This document shows, in pieces, positions 9,968 through 18,750 of a stretch of DNA of 64,000 nucleotides. The translations under genes were made by a program, and so were the position numbers. How positions within the stretch are numbered: position 1 is the stretch's first letter; each line of letters begins with the position of its first letter. The notes beneath the pieces were generated by a model. That model was not told the origin of the DNA and did not search any database. It saw only the letters and a program-made list of their open reading frames with translations. This stretch comes from [Limnothrix rosea] IAM M-220 (GTDB lineage Bacteria; Cyanobacteriota; Cyanobacteriia; Cyanobacteriales; MRBY01), in assembly GCF_001904615.1 (NCBI RefSeq), contig NZ_MRBY01000014.1:1-64000 (forward strand), read 5' to 3'.

Positions 9968-12900
9968 GTTTCAGTCCCGTGATCGGGATTTGATAGATCG
10001 AAAGATTGTTTATAGCCTCGGCTATGGCGACGCAGCATTGTTTCAGTCCCGTGATCGGGATTTGATAGATCGAAAGTCACGACTCAAAGAGCACCAGTCG
10101 TTAATTAATCGTTTCAGTCCCGTGATCGGGATTTGATAGATCGAAAGTTGGCAGCGGCATACAATTCGGCGCGGGAATTTGGGTTTCAGTCCCGTGATCG
10201 GGATTTGATAGATCGAAAGATGCCAGCACTGAAACGTTCTCTTTCAGGTACAGTTTCAGTCCCGTGATCGGGATTTGATAGATCGAAAGCGTTGTCAATG
10301 GTACGAAGTGACAGAGGGGTTTGAACGTTTCAGTCCCGTGATCGGGATTTGATAGATCGAAAGAATTGTGGATGTGCCTTGGCTTATAGAGACTTTTAGT
10401 TTCAGTCCCGTGATCGGGATTTGATAGATCGAAAGTTTCTCTCGGTTGTTCGTAAATCTAGCCGTTTCATTGTTTCAGTCCCGTGATCGGGATTTGATAG
10501 ATCGAAAGTGATTATAATGGCGGGAAAGGATGCAACCATGCAGGTTTCAGTCCCGTGATCGGGATTTGATAGATCGAAAGCGTTGAGGTAAACGTGCTCG
10601 CTCCCAGAAGTGGGTGGTTTCAGTCCCGTGATCGGGATTTGATAGATCGAAAGCAACTGGAGCCACAAAAATAAGCCTAAGAGGGGCAGTGGGTGGTTTC
10701 AGTCCCGTGATCGGGATTTGATAGATCGAAAGCGGGACGGCTTCTCCGTATCTCAAGAAAGGCTTTGTTTCAGTCCCGTGATCGGGATTTGATAGATCGA
10801 AAGACATTGCCTCTAAAGTTAGTGATTGCTCTTCTGTGTTTCAGTCCCGTGATCGGGATTTGATAGATCGAAAGATGGAGGCTGCGCAGGCTACGGAAGG
10901 GGCGGCATTAGGTATGTTTCAGTCCCGTGATCGGGATTTGATAGATCGAAAGTGTTCAGAGCGTCTATTACTCGTTGTTCTTGCGTGTTTCAGTCCCGTG
11001 ATCGGGATTTGATAGATCGAAAGGAAAGTTTTGGGTCGCGCACCGCGTCATTAGAGATGTTTCAGTCCCGTGATCGGGATTTGATAGATCGAAAGACTAA
11101 CGGGAACTTTGAATAATTCGGGGCCATTTAGTTTCAGTCCCGTGATCGGGATTTGATAGATCGAAAGCAAGCCCCGGTCGCCAATTGATTGCACAGGGAT
11201 TGGTTTCAGTCCCGTGATCGGGATTTGATAGATCGAAAGTTTTGTTTCAACCCCCAAGTCACCAGCCGTAATCATGTTTCAGTCCCGTGATCGGGATTTG
11301 ATAGATCGAAAGTTGTTCAGGAAACACAGGTGGTTGTTGATGGGCGATGTTTCAGTCCCGTGATCGGGATTTGATAGATCGAAAGCCTGAAAGAGGTTGA
11401 GTCCTTGAATGAATCTGACAAAAGTTTCAGTCCCGTGATCGGGATTTGATAGATCGAAAGCAGGTTCCGGAGATAGATTTGCCAGATGGCGATCGCCTAG
11501 TTTCAGTCCCGTGATCGGGATTTGATAGATCGAAAGTGTTAAACAATTTGGACGGTTAAATTGTCAGACCAGTTTCAGTCCCGTGATCGGGATTTGATAG
11601 ATCGAAAGCCTAGGCGACTTGGCTATGTTGGCGGCATATTGGTTTCAGTCCCGTGATCGGGATTTGATAGATCGAAAGCTGTGGGAATCCCGGCGATCGG
11701 CACAGCGCCAATAGTTTCAGTCCCGTGATCGGGATTTGATAGATCGAAAGATTCGAGCATTGTTTCAAGTGCTCCAGCTAACGTGGTTTCAGTCCCGTGA
11801 TCGGGATTTGATAGATCGAAAGTTTTCACCGAGGCCGTAGTTGCCAACTGGAATTCGTTTCAGTCCCGTGATCGGGATTTGATAGATCGAAAGGCTGAAA
11901 ATCTAGCGCAGCGCTACGCGGGTCTGTGTTTCAGTCCCGTGATCGGGATTTGATAGATCGAAAGAATCGAATCTCTAAAGGATGAGCGCTCGGAGGCTAG
12001 TTTCAGTCCCGTGATCGGGATTTGATAGATCGAAAGCGACTATTGTTAAGTTGTTGGCGATCGCTAATAACTGTTTCAGTCCCGTGATCGGGATTTGATA
12101 GATCGAAAGCATAAGCTTTGTGCCACTTTTCAGGGAAGCGATCAGTTTCAGTCCCGTGATCGGGATTTGATAGATCGAAAGGAGAGAGAACAGCCTACAG
12201 ACTGCAATTAAGGGCATGTTTCAGTCCCGTGATCGGGATTTGATAGATCGAAAGTCCGCCACAGTCATCTGCCCACACTGCCGCGTTGAAAATTTCTTTG
12301 TTTCAGTCCCGTGATCGGGATTTGATAGATCGAAAGTTAGTGATTGTTGCAGTTGTTGTGGTCATATTTTTAGTTTCAGTCCCGTGATCGGGATTTGATA
12401 GATCGAAAGTTTTCTTTCAGGTACACAGACGGTCTCCCCTTCTGGTTTCAGTCCCGTGATCGGGATTTGATAGATCGAAAGTCATCTACGCTGGCGATCG
12501 CCGTCTCAAATGCTTTTAGTTTCAGTCCCGTGATCGGGATTTGATAGATCGAAAGAAGAGCTTTGCGCGGGTTAGCCCCCAGCCAATTTGTTTCAGTCCC
12601 GTGATCGGGATTTGATAGATCGAAAGGTTGCAGATTTGCGGGGGGAAATTCAACATGCACGTTTCAGTCCCGTGATCGGGATTTGATAGATCGAAAGCCA
12701 ACAGGATCGAATCGAAAGGCTAGAACAGCAACTGTTTCAGTCCCGTGATCGGGATTTGATAGATCGAAAGTAGGCGCAAATTGACAATCGCCATCACTTC
12801 ATTGGTTTCAGTCCCGTGATCGGGATTTGATAGATCGAAAGCTGACCCAAATGACGAGGTAAGCATTCATCGCAGTTTCAGTCCCGTGATCGGGATTTGA

Positions 12901-15530
12901 TAGATCGAAAGAAGTTTTTGGGGAGGTGATTGCTGATTTAATACAACTTTCGATGTTTCAGTCCCGTGATCGGGATTTGATAGATCGAAAGCCGAAGTTG
13001 AGCGTATCTGGAATGATATTGCTGAGATGGTTTCAGTCCCGTGATCGGGATTTGATAGATCGAAAGTCCTGACGGCTCCATTTGTCGAGGTCAAAGCCCG
13101 TGTTTCAGTCCCGTGATCGGGATTTGATAGATCGAAAGCCGCTTCCGACGATTGCGATCAACCGACAAGCCATTGTTTCAGTCCCGTGATCGGGATTTGA
13201 TAGATCGAAAGGAGACTTCGGGACGTTTGCCTGTGGCAGTCTGTTTGTTTCAGTCCCGTGATCGGGATTTGATAGATCGAAAGCTCGGATGGTTTGGGAG
13301 CTTAGTGGTGCGTGATGTCGCGTTTCAGTCCCGTGATCGGGATTTGATAGATCGAAAGATTGCGGTGGTCTTTGAACGCCTCTAAAAATGTCGCGTTTCA
13401 GTCCCGTGATCGGGATTTGATAGATCGAAAGGCTGAAATCTCGCGATCTAGTTCGATGATTTTGGTGGTTTCAGTCCCGTGATCGGGATTTGATAGATCG
13501 AAAGGAAGATTTTTACGTTCAACAACATCGCCTTTTAGTTTCAGTCCCGTGATCGGGATTTGATAGATCGAAAGCCAACTCTTCAGGCGTGTAGACAGGG
13601 GCGGAGAAGTTTCAGTCCCGTGATCGGGATTTGATAGATCGAAAGTCAACAAGATTGTTCCGCTAGTGCCTGATCATCATCGTTTCAGTCCCGTGATCGG
13701 GATTTGATAGATCGAAAGTCAGGTTAATCTTCATTTATGCTTCCCAACCATCAGTTTCAGTCCCGTGATCGGGATTTGATAGATCGAAAGTCTTGCTCCA
13801 AGAAAAGAGTGAAGCTGCCGAACTTATGTTTCAGTCCCGTGATCGGGATTTGATAGATCGAAAGATGGGTGGGTAGAATATTGAACAGAAGTTGTACGGG
13901 TTTCAGTCCCGTGATCGGGATTTGATAGATCGAAAGTTGCTGGTTTGCGCCGGGGGGCTATTGCTGACAAGTTTCAGTCCCGTGATCGGGATTTGATAGA
14001 TCGAAAGCAGCAACATTCCAAAACGAATAATTTCAAGCGATATGTTTCAGTCCCGTGATCGGGATTTGATAGATCGAAAGTTCCCCCATTCGTCGAACTG
14101 AGGGGCAAGCCACAGTTTCAGTCCCGTGATCGGGATTTGATAGATCGAAAGTTGATTTGCAGACATTCGGGAAAAGTGGCAATGGTTTCAGTCCCGTGAT
14201 CGGGATTTGATAGATCGAAAGCCCCACGGCGATCGCCACCCAATCAGGAACGGTCAGTTTCAGTCCCGTGATCGGGATTTGATAGATCGAAAGTATGGCT
14301 TTATCTAAATCGGTATTCGGAGAGGAGGGGAAAGTGTTTCAGTCCCGTGATCGGGATTTGATAGATCGAAAGAGTGGTGCAAGCTCACTCATAAGCAATG
14401 GCTTAAAAGTTTCAGTCCCGTGATCGGGATTTGATAGATCGAAAGATGGCAGTGAAGAAGGGAAAGAATGGCACAAACTTGTTTCAGTCCCGTGATCGGG
14501 ATTTGATAGATCGAAAGTCTTCCATCGCATCAATTTCTCGCTCTATCCCCTCGTTTCAGTCCCGTGATCGGGATTTGATAGATCGAAAGATGAACTTGAT
14601 TAAAAACATCTTCTTGCTAACAATGGTTTCAGTCCCGTGATCGGGATTTGATAGATCGAAAGTCTGGGATGATGCCGAGGGGGATTTTGACGATGAGTTT
14701 CAGTCCCGTGATCGGGATTTGATAGATCGAAAGCTGGCAAGATGTTTGGTTATCTTCTGAGCCTCCCACGTTTCAGTCCCGTGATCGGGATTTGATAGAT
14801 CGAAAGCAGAATAAATCCCGCGTCAATCAGCTCAGAATTTGTTTCAGTCCCGTGATCGGGATTTGATAGATCGAAAGAGGTCAAGAACTGCCAAAAGCTG
14901 TGGAAAACTTTTTTGTTTCAGTCCCGTGATCGGGATTTGATAGATCGAAAGCTGACGCTGTGGAACGTTTAGGGGAGGCACTACAGTTTCAGTCCCGTGA
15001 TCGGGATTTGATAGATCGAAAGAGGGAATTAAATTTGTTGACCTGCTTATCGTCAAGGTTTCAGTCCCGTGATCGGGATTTGATAGATCGAAAGTCGAGC
15101 TTGATGGTGGTGCTGGTCGTCGCCTCTACGTTTCAGTCCCGTGATCGGGATTTGATAGATCGAAAGCTGCCAACAAAGCTTTTTCTACAGCCTCTATAGC
15201 AGCGTTTCAGTCCCGTGATCGGGATTTGATAGATCGAAAGTTGGCAGGGACGGCGATCACCCTTACTGATGATGGGTTTCAGTCCCGTGATCGGGATTTG
15301 ATAGATCGAAAGTCTGCGGCGTTTAATGCGACCATCGGCTCCCTTGTGTTTCAGTCCCGTGATCGGGATTTGATAGATCGAAAGTTTCGTCGACAACTTG
15401 AGTATCGTCTAAATAAATTGTTTCAGTCCCGTGATCGGGATTTGATAGATCGAAAGTCTCGGTAATCTTCGAGGGGGAATTGCAACGTGCCTGGTTTCAG
15501 TCCCGTGATCGGGATTTGATAGATCGAAAG

Positions 15531-15740
15531 ACTGTTGTCTAGATCTGTTGATATGGTTGGGCTTGATCGATATTTTTGGCGAACCAGAAGATTCTAGCTT
15601 GAATTTGCAGCGATCGCCACAAAGATAGCCTGTTCCATATCCGCGAAAAGTATTGATTTATCAAGGTTCTGGAGATTTTGGCAAAGCCTCTAGGGTTTTT
15701 GACCTCGCTATAGGTTTGCCAATTTAATTTTAGAGGAACT
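15531..15740 (-). promoter_or_regulatory. CRISPR leader
   Basis: This is the non-coding, A/T-rich 210 bp between the stop of cas2 and the first (youngest) repeat. A related motif occurs three times: TTTTTGGCGAACC at 15573-15585, TTTTGGCAAAGCC at 15676-15688, and in inverted orientation GGTTTGCCAATTT at 15713-15725. These may be adaptation or promoter elements. On the minus strand, TTGATA followed after 17 bases by GATATG is a weak candidate promoter for the pre-crRNA. The leader role follows from position and repeat orientation; the motif functions are inference. Confidence 0.8.
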
Positions 15741-16034
15741 TTAGAGAATAATACTACCAGGCTCTTCAGGTTTTGTTGTGCCATAGGCGATCGCCTTTTT
15801 GACAGCAGTAGCATCGAGAACATAAATACAGACAGCATCTTCATCGGGTTTAATTAACTTTTCGATAGTGGTTTGTAGCTGGGCAAATTGCTTTGCTGTG
15901 AGAAAACATTCAAAGACACTAAATTGTTTCCACCTACCATAACCTGATAACAAATCAAACAATCTTTTACGACGCTTATCACCCGCTTTTGTAGAAGGCA
16001 AATCGTAGATTACAAGATACAATAATTTAGTCAT
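15741..16034 (-). CDS. cas2: CRISPR-associated endonuclease Cas2
   Basis: The 97-residue product has the Cas2 ferredoxin-like start LYLVIYDLPSTKAGDKRR with the conserved Asp after beta-strand 1, followed by VFECFLTAKQF. Cas2 dimers form the core of the Cas1-Cas2 integrase that inserts new spacers at the leader end. The gene is last in the cas operon, directly beside the leader. The gap to cas1 holds a lone block of TATCAGGTATCAG repeats just upstream of its ATG, and no convincing Shine-Dalgarno sequence is visible. Confidence 0.95.
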   Translation of the reverse strand: MTKLLYLVIYDLPSTKAGDKRRKRLFDLLSGYGRWKQFSVFECFLTAKQFAQLQTTIEKLIKPDEDAVCIYVLDATAVKKAIAYGTTKPEEPGSIIL

Positions 16035-16037
16035 TTT

Positions 16038-16074
16038 AGGTATCAGGTATCAGTTATCAGTTATCAGGTATCAG
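16038..16074. repeat. Solo TATCAG(GT/TT) repeat block between cas1 and cas2
   Basis: About five tandem copies of TATCAG-type heptamers fill the start of the cas1-cas2 gap, in the same orientation as the blocks at 17102-17175 and 18234-18274. Unlike those blocks it has no four-helix-bundle gene or inverted partner, so it may be a remnant of an excised element or a separate repeat expansion. Confidence 0.75.
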
Positions 16075-16122
16075 TAGAAAAAAATAATGCTGAGATATCT
16101 GAAAAGTATTACTATTTCCCTT

Positions 16123-17100
16123 TTATCTAATGATTAGTGGTTCATAAATGATGCCTTCTTGAAGGTGGCGGGCTAATAGTCTCGCTTGTAGTTCAATGGC
16201 ACGGCGATAGGTGCATTTGTATTTAAAGGTTGGGTGCTTAAATTCTGAAGAAAGTTTGCGATCAAAGGCCGACAAAAAGACTTTGCAAGCATCATCTTTG
16301 AGGCGATAAGCCCCTAGGCTTTCAGTAAAATCTTTAGGCTTGATTTCTTTTTGTTTTAGAACAGTAAGCACGACGCTGTCGGCAACCAATGAGCGAAACT
16401 CTTCCATTAGATCTAGTACCATGGCGGGCTGTCCTCTGGTAGTTTCGTGGAGAAAACCGATGTAGGGATCGAGTCCGGCAATGTGAGCGGCGGCGGTTAA
16501 TTGAGTGCGTAATAAGCCATAACCAAAGCTGAGTAGGGCATTGACAGGATCGGTGGGAGGGCGACGGAAACGCCCAGTAAATTCCCAATCTTTGCCAAGC
16601 ATATCTTGCCAGCAAGCGAAATATTCCCTCGCGGCTAATCCTTCGACACCACGTACTTCATCGATAGAATGTTTTTGTAAAACGAGTTTTTCACGGCCTT
16701 TAAGGGGATTTTCTTTTTGCCCACGGCGATAAAGTAAATTGTATTGATTGTGAATTTTTCCTCTAACAATAGATTTCACAATTTCTAAGCGTTGATTAGG
16801 ATCTTCATGGGCACGAAATTGAGCTAATCGTAACTGACCATTGCGGGATTCATTAGGTAAAGCCGAGCCGACGTATTTCCCAAATCGAGATAAATAATGC
16901 ACGGGTAAACCGAGTTCGAGGGCATATCCTAGGGCTTCCCCTGTGACACTGGGATATCCTAGTAAGACAATATCTTCTAAGATTTGGGCGGGAATAGATT
17001 GCTTTTTCCAGTTGCCATCTTCTTGTTTTAAGGCAATGTTAAAAGCTTCATGTTTTTTGCTCAATACGGCATCGGGCTGAGTCAAATATAAAGTAGTCAT
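16123..17100 (-). CDS. cas1: CRISPR-associated endonuclease/integrase Cas1
   Basis: The 325-residue product has normal Cas1 length. The C-terminal all-helical catalytic domain shows NALLSFGYGLLRTQL, then GFLHETTRGQPAMVLDLMEEF, carrying the conserved His and acidic metal ligands. It integrates spacers together with Cas2, and Cas4 trims and selects the pre-spacers. The ATG at 17098-17100 follows directly on a tandem repeat block, so any native ribosome binding site has been displaced; translation may depend on upstream elements of the operon. The stop at 16123 is separated from cas2 by 88 bp. Confidence 0.97.
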   Translation of the reverse strand: MTTLYLTQPDAVLSKKHEAFNIALKQEDGNWKKQSIPAQILEDIVLLGYPSVTGEALGYALELGLPVHYLSRFGKYVGSALPNESRNGQLRLAQFRAHEDPNQRLEIVKSIVRGKIHNQYNLLYRRGQKENPLKGREKLVLQKHSIDEVRGVEGLAAREYFACWQDMLGKDWEFTGRFRRPPTDPVNALLSFGYGLLRTQLTAAAHIAGLDPYIGFLHETTRGQPAMVLDLMEEFRSLVADSVVLTVLKQKEIKPKDFTESLGAYRLKDDACKVFLSAFDRKLSSEFKHPTFKYKCTYRRAIELQARLLARHLQEGIIYEPLIIR

Positions 17101-17101
17101 G

Positions 17102-17175
17102 TCAGTGAACAGTTATCAGTGAACAGTTGTCAGTGAACAGTTATCAGTGAACAGTTATCAGTGAGCAGTTAGTAG
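17102..17175. repeat. Left inverted-repeat block of four-helix-bundle cassette 1
   Basis: About five units of CAGTGAACAGTTAT occur in tandem directly upstream of the cas1 start. The block at 17621-17678, on the far side of the four-helix-bundle gene, is in the opposite orientation (AACTGTTAACTG), so the two could pair as a long imperfect stem in the operon mRNA. Confidence 0.8.
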
Positions 17176-17192
17176 TTTTTATTTGTCTGCTG

Positions 17193-17567
17193 TCAGGATT
17201 TGGAATTTATGCGGGTTTTCTTAAGAATAGAAAAAAGAATTTTTGCAATTTCATCAGCGTCTTTAAAAAGGCTTTCTGCTGCTTTGATTTGAAAGTATCC
17301 TGTGTCCTTGAGAAGAGATATCCAGTATTTTGTTTCTAGGCACTCTTTATAAGCAATAGAGACTTTTGCTGAAAAATCATTGGTAGAAATTGCACCTTGA
17401 GCTTCAGCGAGATTGGCCCCAATGGATGTACCACTTCTTAAAAACTGCTTCGATAAAATGTACTCTTTTTTTTCATCTATCAAATATCTATATGCATTCA
17501 CAATGCGAATTGCAAATTGATAAGCCTTACTATAGGCAATACTTTCTTTTTCTAAGTTGCTTTCCAT
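17193..17567 (-). CDS. Four-helix-bundle protein (S23/IVP family), copy 1
   Basis: The 124-residue, mostly helical product contains the family signature SKQFLRSGTSIGANLAEAQGA, followed by a helix with SIAYKECLETKYWISLL. Such proteins were first described from 23S rRNA intervening sequences, and relatives act as accessory proteins (Avd) of diversity-generating retroelements. Their biochemical role is mostly unknown; a positively charged pentamer that binds nucleic acid is known for Avd. It is a close paralogue of the product at 18288-18659 and lies between cas4 and cas1 on the same strand. No reverse transcriptase or template/variable repeat is nearby, so a retroelement role is unsupported. 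It is probably part of an inserted cassette rather than a core Cas protein. Confidence 0.9.
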   Translation of the reverse strand: MESNLEKESIAYSKAYQFAIRIVNAYRYLIDEKKEYILSKQFLRSGTSIGANLAEAQGAISTNDFSAKVSIAYKECLETKYWISLLKDTGYFQIKAAESLFKDADEIAKILFSILKKTRINSKS

Positions 17568-17620
17568 TTAAGGGTTCTCCATTTTATAAATCATCTTCGA
17601 GATTTAAGAGTCATTAAGTA

Positions 17621-17678
17621 TTCACTGTTAGCTGCTCCCTGATAACTGTTAACTGTTAACTGTTAACTGTTAACTGTT
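17621..17678. repeat. Right inverted-repeat block of cassette 1, overlapping the cas4 3' end
   Basis: The block reads TTCACTGTTAGCTGCTCCCT, then GATAACTG and four TTAACTG units. Read on the minus strand it gives repeated TTAACAG. It encodes the last residues of Cas4 (QLTVNS) and its TAA stop, so the native cas4 end was probably rewritten by this repeat. Confidence 0.8.
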
Positions 17679-18234
17679 TAATTTCTTTCGGTAAACAAAG
17701 CCGCTTCAGGCTACAGTCTTTACATTTTTTTTGATTTTTTAATGGCAAAGGCATAGGGCGATCGCCTGCGAGATGTGCTGCCATGATTGCTTGTTCGGTC
17801 AGGTTACGGAGTGTTTGGGTAAATTCAACTTGTTGGCGACGACGATTACCGTAATAAAAGATTTCGCCGTAGGGAATTTCTTGACCTGTTTTTTCTTCGA
17901 GGCATAATGCCGCCGCACAAAGCTGAAAATGGTCGTTTAAATGTTTCCCCATTTTTCCTTTTTTGTATTCGAGGGGAATTAATAAACCATCGGTTTCTTC
18001 GACTGCATCGATAATGCCTTTAACTTTTAGGCGATCGCTCCAAACCCATTGTTGTCGATGAATCCGAGTATCTCCTTCAGTTGATGTGCCAGCTTCATTA
18101 ATATTGCGATGGAGATGAGTGCCACGAATAATATGGTCATTAATTTCCATTTCTCCAAGGACATATTCAAAATAAAAACGTCTTTGGCAATATTCCCAAG
18201 CGTTTAAATATGCAAGCGGTAAGTAATTATCCAT
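17656..18234 (-). CDS. cas4: CRISPR-associated exonuclease Cas4
   Basis: The 192-residue product is a RecB-like nuclease. It shows an N-terminal Cys (WEYCQRRFYFEY), the nuclease motif GIIDAVEETDG...LIPLEYKKGK with the Asp, Glu and Lys residues, and a C-terminal cluster CKDCSLKRLC for the 4Fe-4S centre. It processes pre-spacers and helps choose PAM and orientation with Cas1-Cas2. The start ATG abuts a TATCAG repeat block with no visible ribosome binding site. The last six codons and the stop come from another repeat block. The gene is thus framed by the two inserted four-helix-bundle cassettes, but its catalytic motifs look intact. Confidence 0.95.
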   Translation of the reverse strand: MDNYLPLAYLNAWEYCQRRFYFEYVLGEMEINDHIIRGTHLHRNINEAGTSTEGDTRIHRQQWVWSDRLKVKGIIDAVEETDGLLIPLEYKKGKMGKHLNDHFQLCAAALCLEEKTGQEIPYGEIFYYGNRRRQQVEFTQTLRNLTEQAIMAAHLAGDRPMPLPLKNQKKCKDCSLKRLCLPKEIKQLTVNS

Positions 18235-18274
18235 ATCAGGTATCAGTGAACAGGTATCAGTGAACAGGTATCAG
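18234..18274. repeat. Left inverted-repeat block of cassette 2
   Basis: TATCAGG followed by units of TATCAGTGAACAGG runs up to the cas4 start codon. The block at 18683-18750 is its inverted counterpart. Confidence 0.8.
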
Positions 18275-18287
18275 ACGGAGTGTAAGT

Positions 18288-18659
18288 TCAAGTGCGATTT
18301 ATGCATGTTTTTTTGAGGATTGAGAATAGGATTTCACTAATCTCATCTACGTCTTGAAAAAGGCTATCAGCTGCTTTCTCTTCGAAGTAACTTGTGTCTT
18401 TTAAAAGAGATATCCAATATTTAGTTTCAAGGGATTCTTTATATGCAATTGAAATCTTTGCGGAGAAGTCATTGTCTGAAATTGCACCTTGAGCTTCTGC
18501 ACAATTCGCTCCAATAGATGTTCCACTTCTTAAAAATTGCTTCGATAAAACATATTCTTTTTTCTCTTCTGTTAAATACCGGTAAGCATTCACTACCCGA
18601 ATCGCAAACTGATAAGCCTTCTGATAAGACAAACTTTTCTTCTGTAGACCTTCATCCAT
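18288..18659 (-). CDS. Four-helix-bundle protein (S23/IVP family), copy 2
   Basis: The 123-residue product carries the same signature as copy 1 (SKQFLRSGTSIGANCAEAQGA; SIAYKESLETKYWISLL). The two are about three-quarters identical by eye and differ mainly in the first 12 residues and the C-terminal third. Divergence at this level suggests that the duplication is not brand new and that both copies are kept as coding genes. It lies between cas6 and cas4 on the operon strand. Function is unknown; a link with CRISPR activity is only by location. Confidence 0.9.
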   Translation of the reverse strand: MDEGLQKKSLSYQKAYQFAIRVVNAYRYLTEEKKEYVLSKQFLRSGTSIGANCAEAQGAISDNDFSAKISIAYKESLETKYWISLLKDTSYFEEKAADSLFQDVDEISEILFSILKKTCINRT

Positions 18660-18682
18660 AATGCTTCATTTACTGTTTCCTT

Positions 18683-18750
18683 TTCACTAAAAACTGATAC
18701 CTGTTCACTGATACCTGATACCTGGTACCTGTTCACTGATACCTGTTCAC
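18683..18750. repeat. Right inverted-repeat block of cassette 2, overlapping the cas6 3' end
   Basis: Units of TTCACTGATACCTG run between the four-helix-bundle gene and the end of cas6. On the minus strand the last codons of cas6 (VNRYQ) and its TGA are read from GTGAACAGGTATCAGTGA, that is, from the repeat itself. Confidence 0.8.

Larger units (their letters stand above)
225..15530 (-). CRISPR. Type I-D CRISPR array, about 206 repeats
   Basis: A 37-bp repeat recurs about 206 times (counted by eye) with spacers mostly 33-41 nt. On the + strand it begins GTTTCAGTCCCGTGATCGGG and ends ATAGATCGAAAG. On the minus strand it ends GGGACTGAAAC, the usual 3' end of cyanobacterial repeats, so the array is read right to left, away from the leader at 15531-15740. 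TCCCG-ATCA-CGGGA forms a five-base-pair hairpin, and cleavage after it would leave the 8-nt handle ACUGAAAC. Repeats are nearly invariant; I saw one variant near 1848 (TAGCTCG for TAGATCG). Irregularities are a 15-unit tandem duplication at 2935-5108, a disturbed stretch at 6630-7112 and a 78-nt spacer at 9890-9967. No stop-free frame inside the array is a real gene except the one at 6797-7000. Confidence 0.98.
17102..17678 (-). mobile_element. Putative IVS-like cassette 1 (inverted repeats plus four-helix-bundle gene)
   Basis: The 577-bp unit consists of a four-helix-bundle gene bracketed by inverted blocks of TATCAG/TGAACAG-type repeats. It lies exactly between cas4 and cas1, and its right end supplies the cas4 stop codon. 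A second, diverged copy lies at 18234-18750. Known rRNA intervening sequences also combine a four-helix-bundle gene with flanking inverted repeats, so I infer a related element. No transposase is present and mobility is not shown. Confidence 0.5.
18234..18750 (-). mobile_element. Putative IVS-like cassette 2 (inverted repeats plus four-helix-bundle gene)
   Basis: This 517-bp unit has the same build as cassette 1: a four-helix-bundle gene between inverted TATCAGTGAACAGG blocks, placed exactly between cas6 and cas4. Its right end supplies the last codons and stop of cas6, and its left end touches the cas4 start. The matching layout of two diverged copies within one operon supports repeated insertion or duplication of one element. 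Confidence 0.5.

Noticed and set aside
10219-12444. Thirteen-base match between the spacers near 10219 and 12410
   Set aside because: Among about 205 spacers a chance match of this length is expected about once; no coding-frame support was found.
446-15465. Many stop-free frames in the array repeating FDLSNPDHGTET, LSIYQIPITGLK or FQSRDRDLIDRK
   Set aside because: They are translations of the CRISPR repeat in different frames, joined by stop-free spacers, and do not represent proteins.
17193-18659. Diversity-generating retroelement suggested by the four-helix-bundle (Avd-like) genes
   Set aside because: No reverse transcriptase and no template/variable repeat pair were seen in the neighbourhood.
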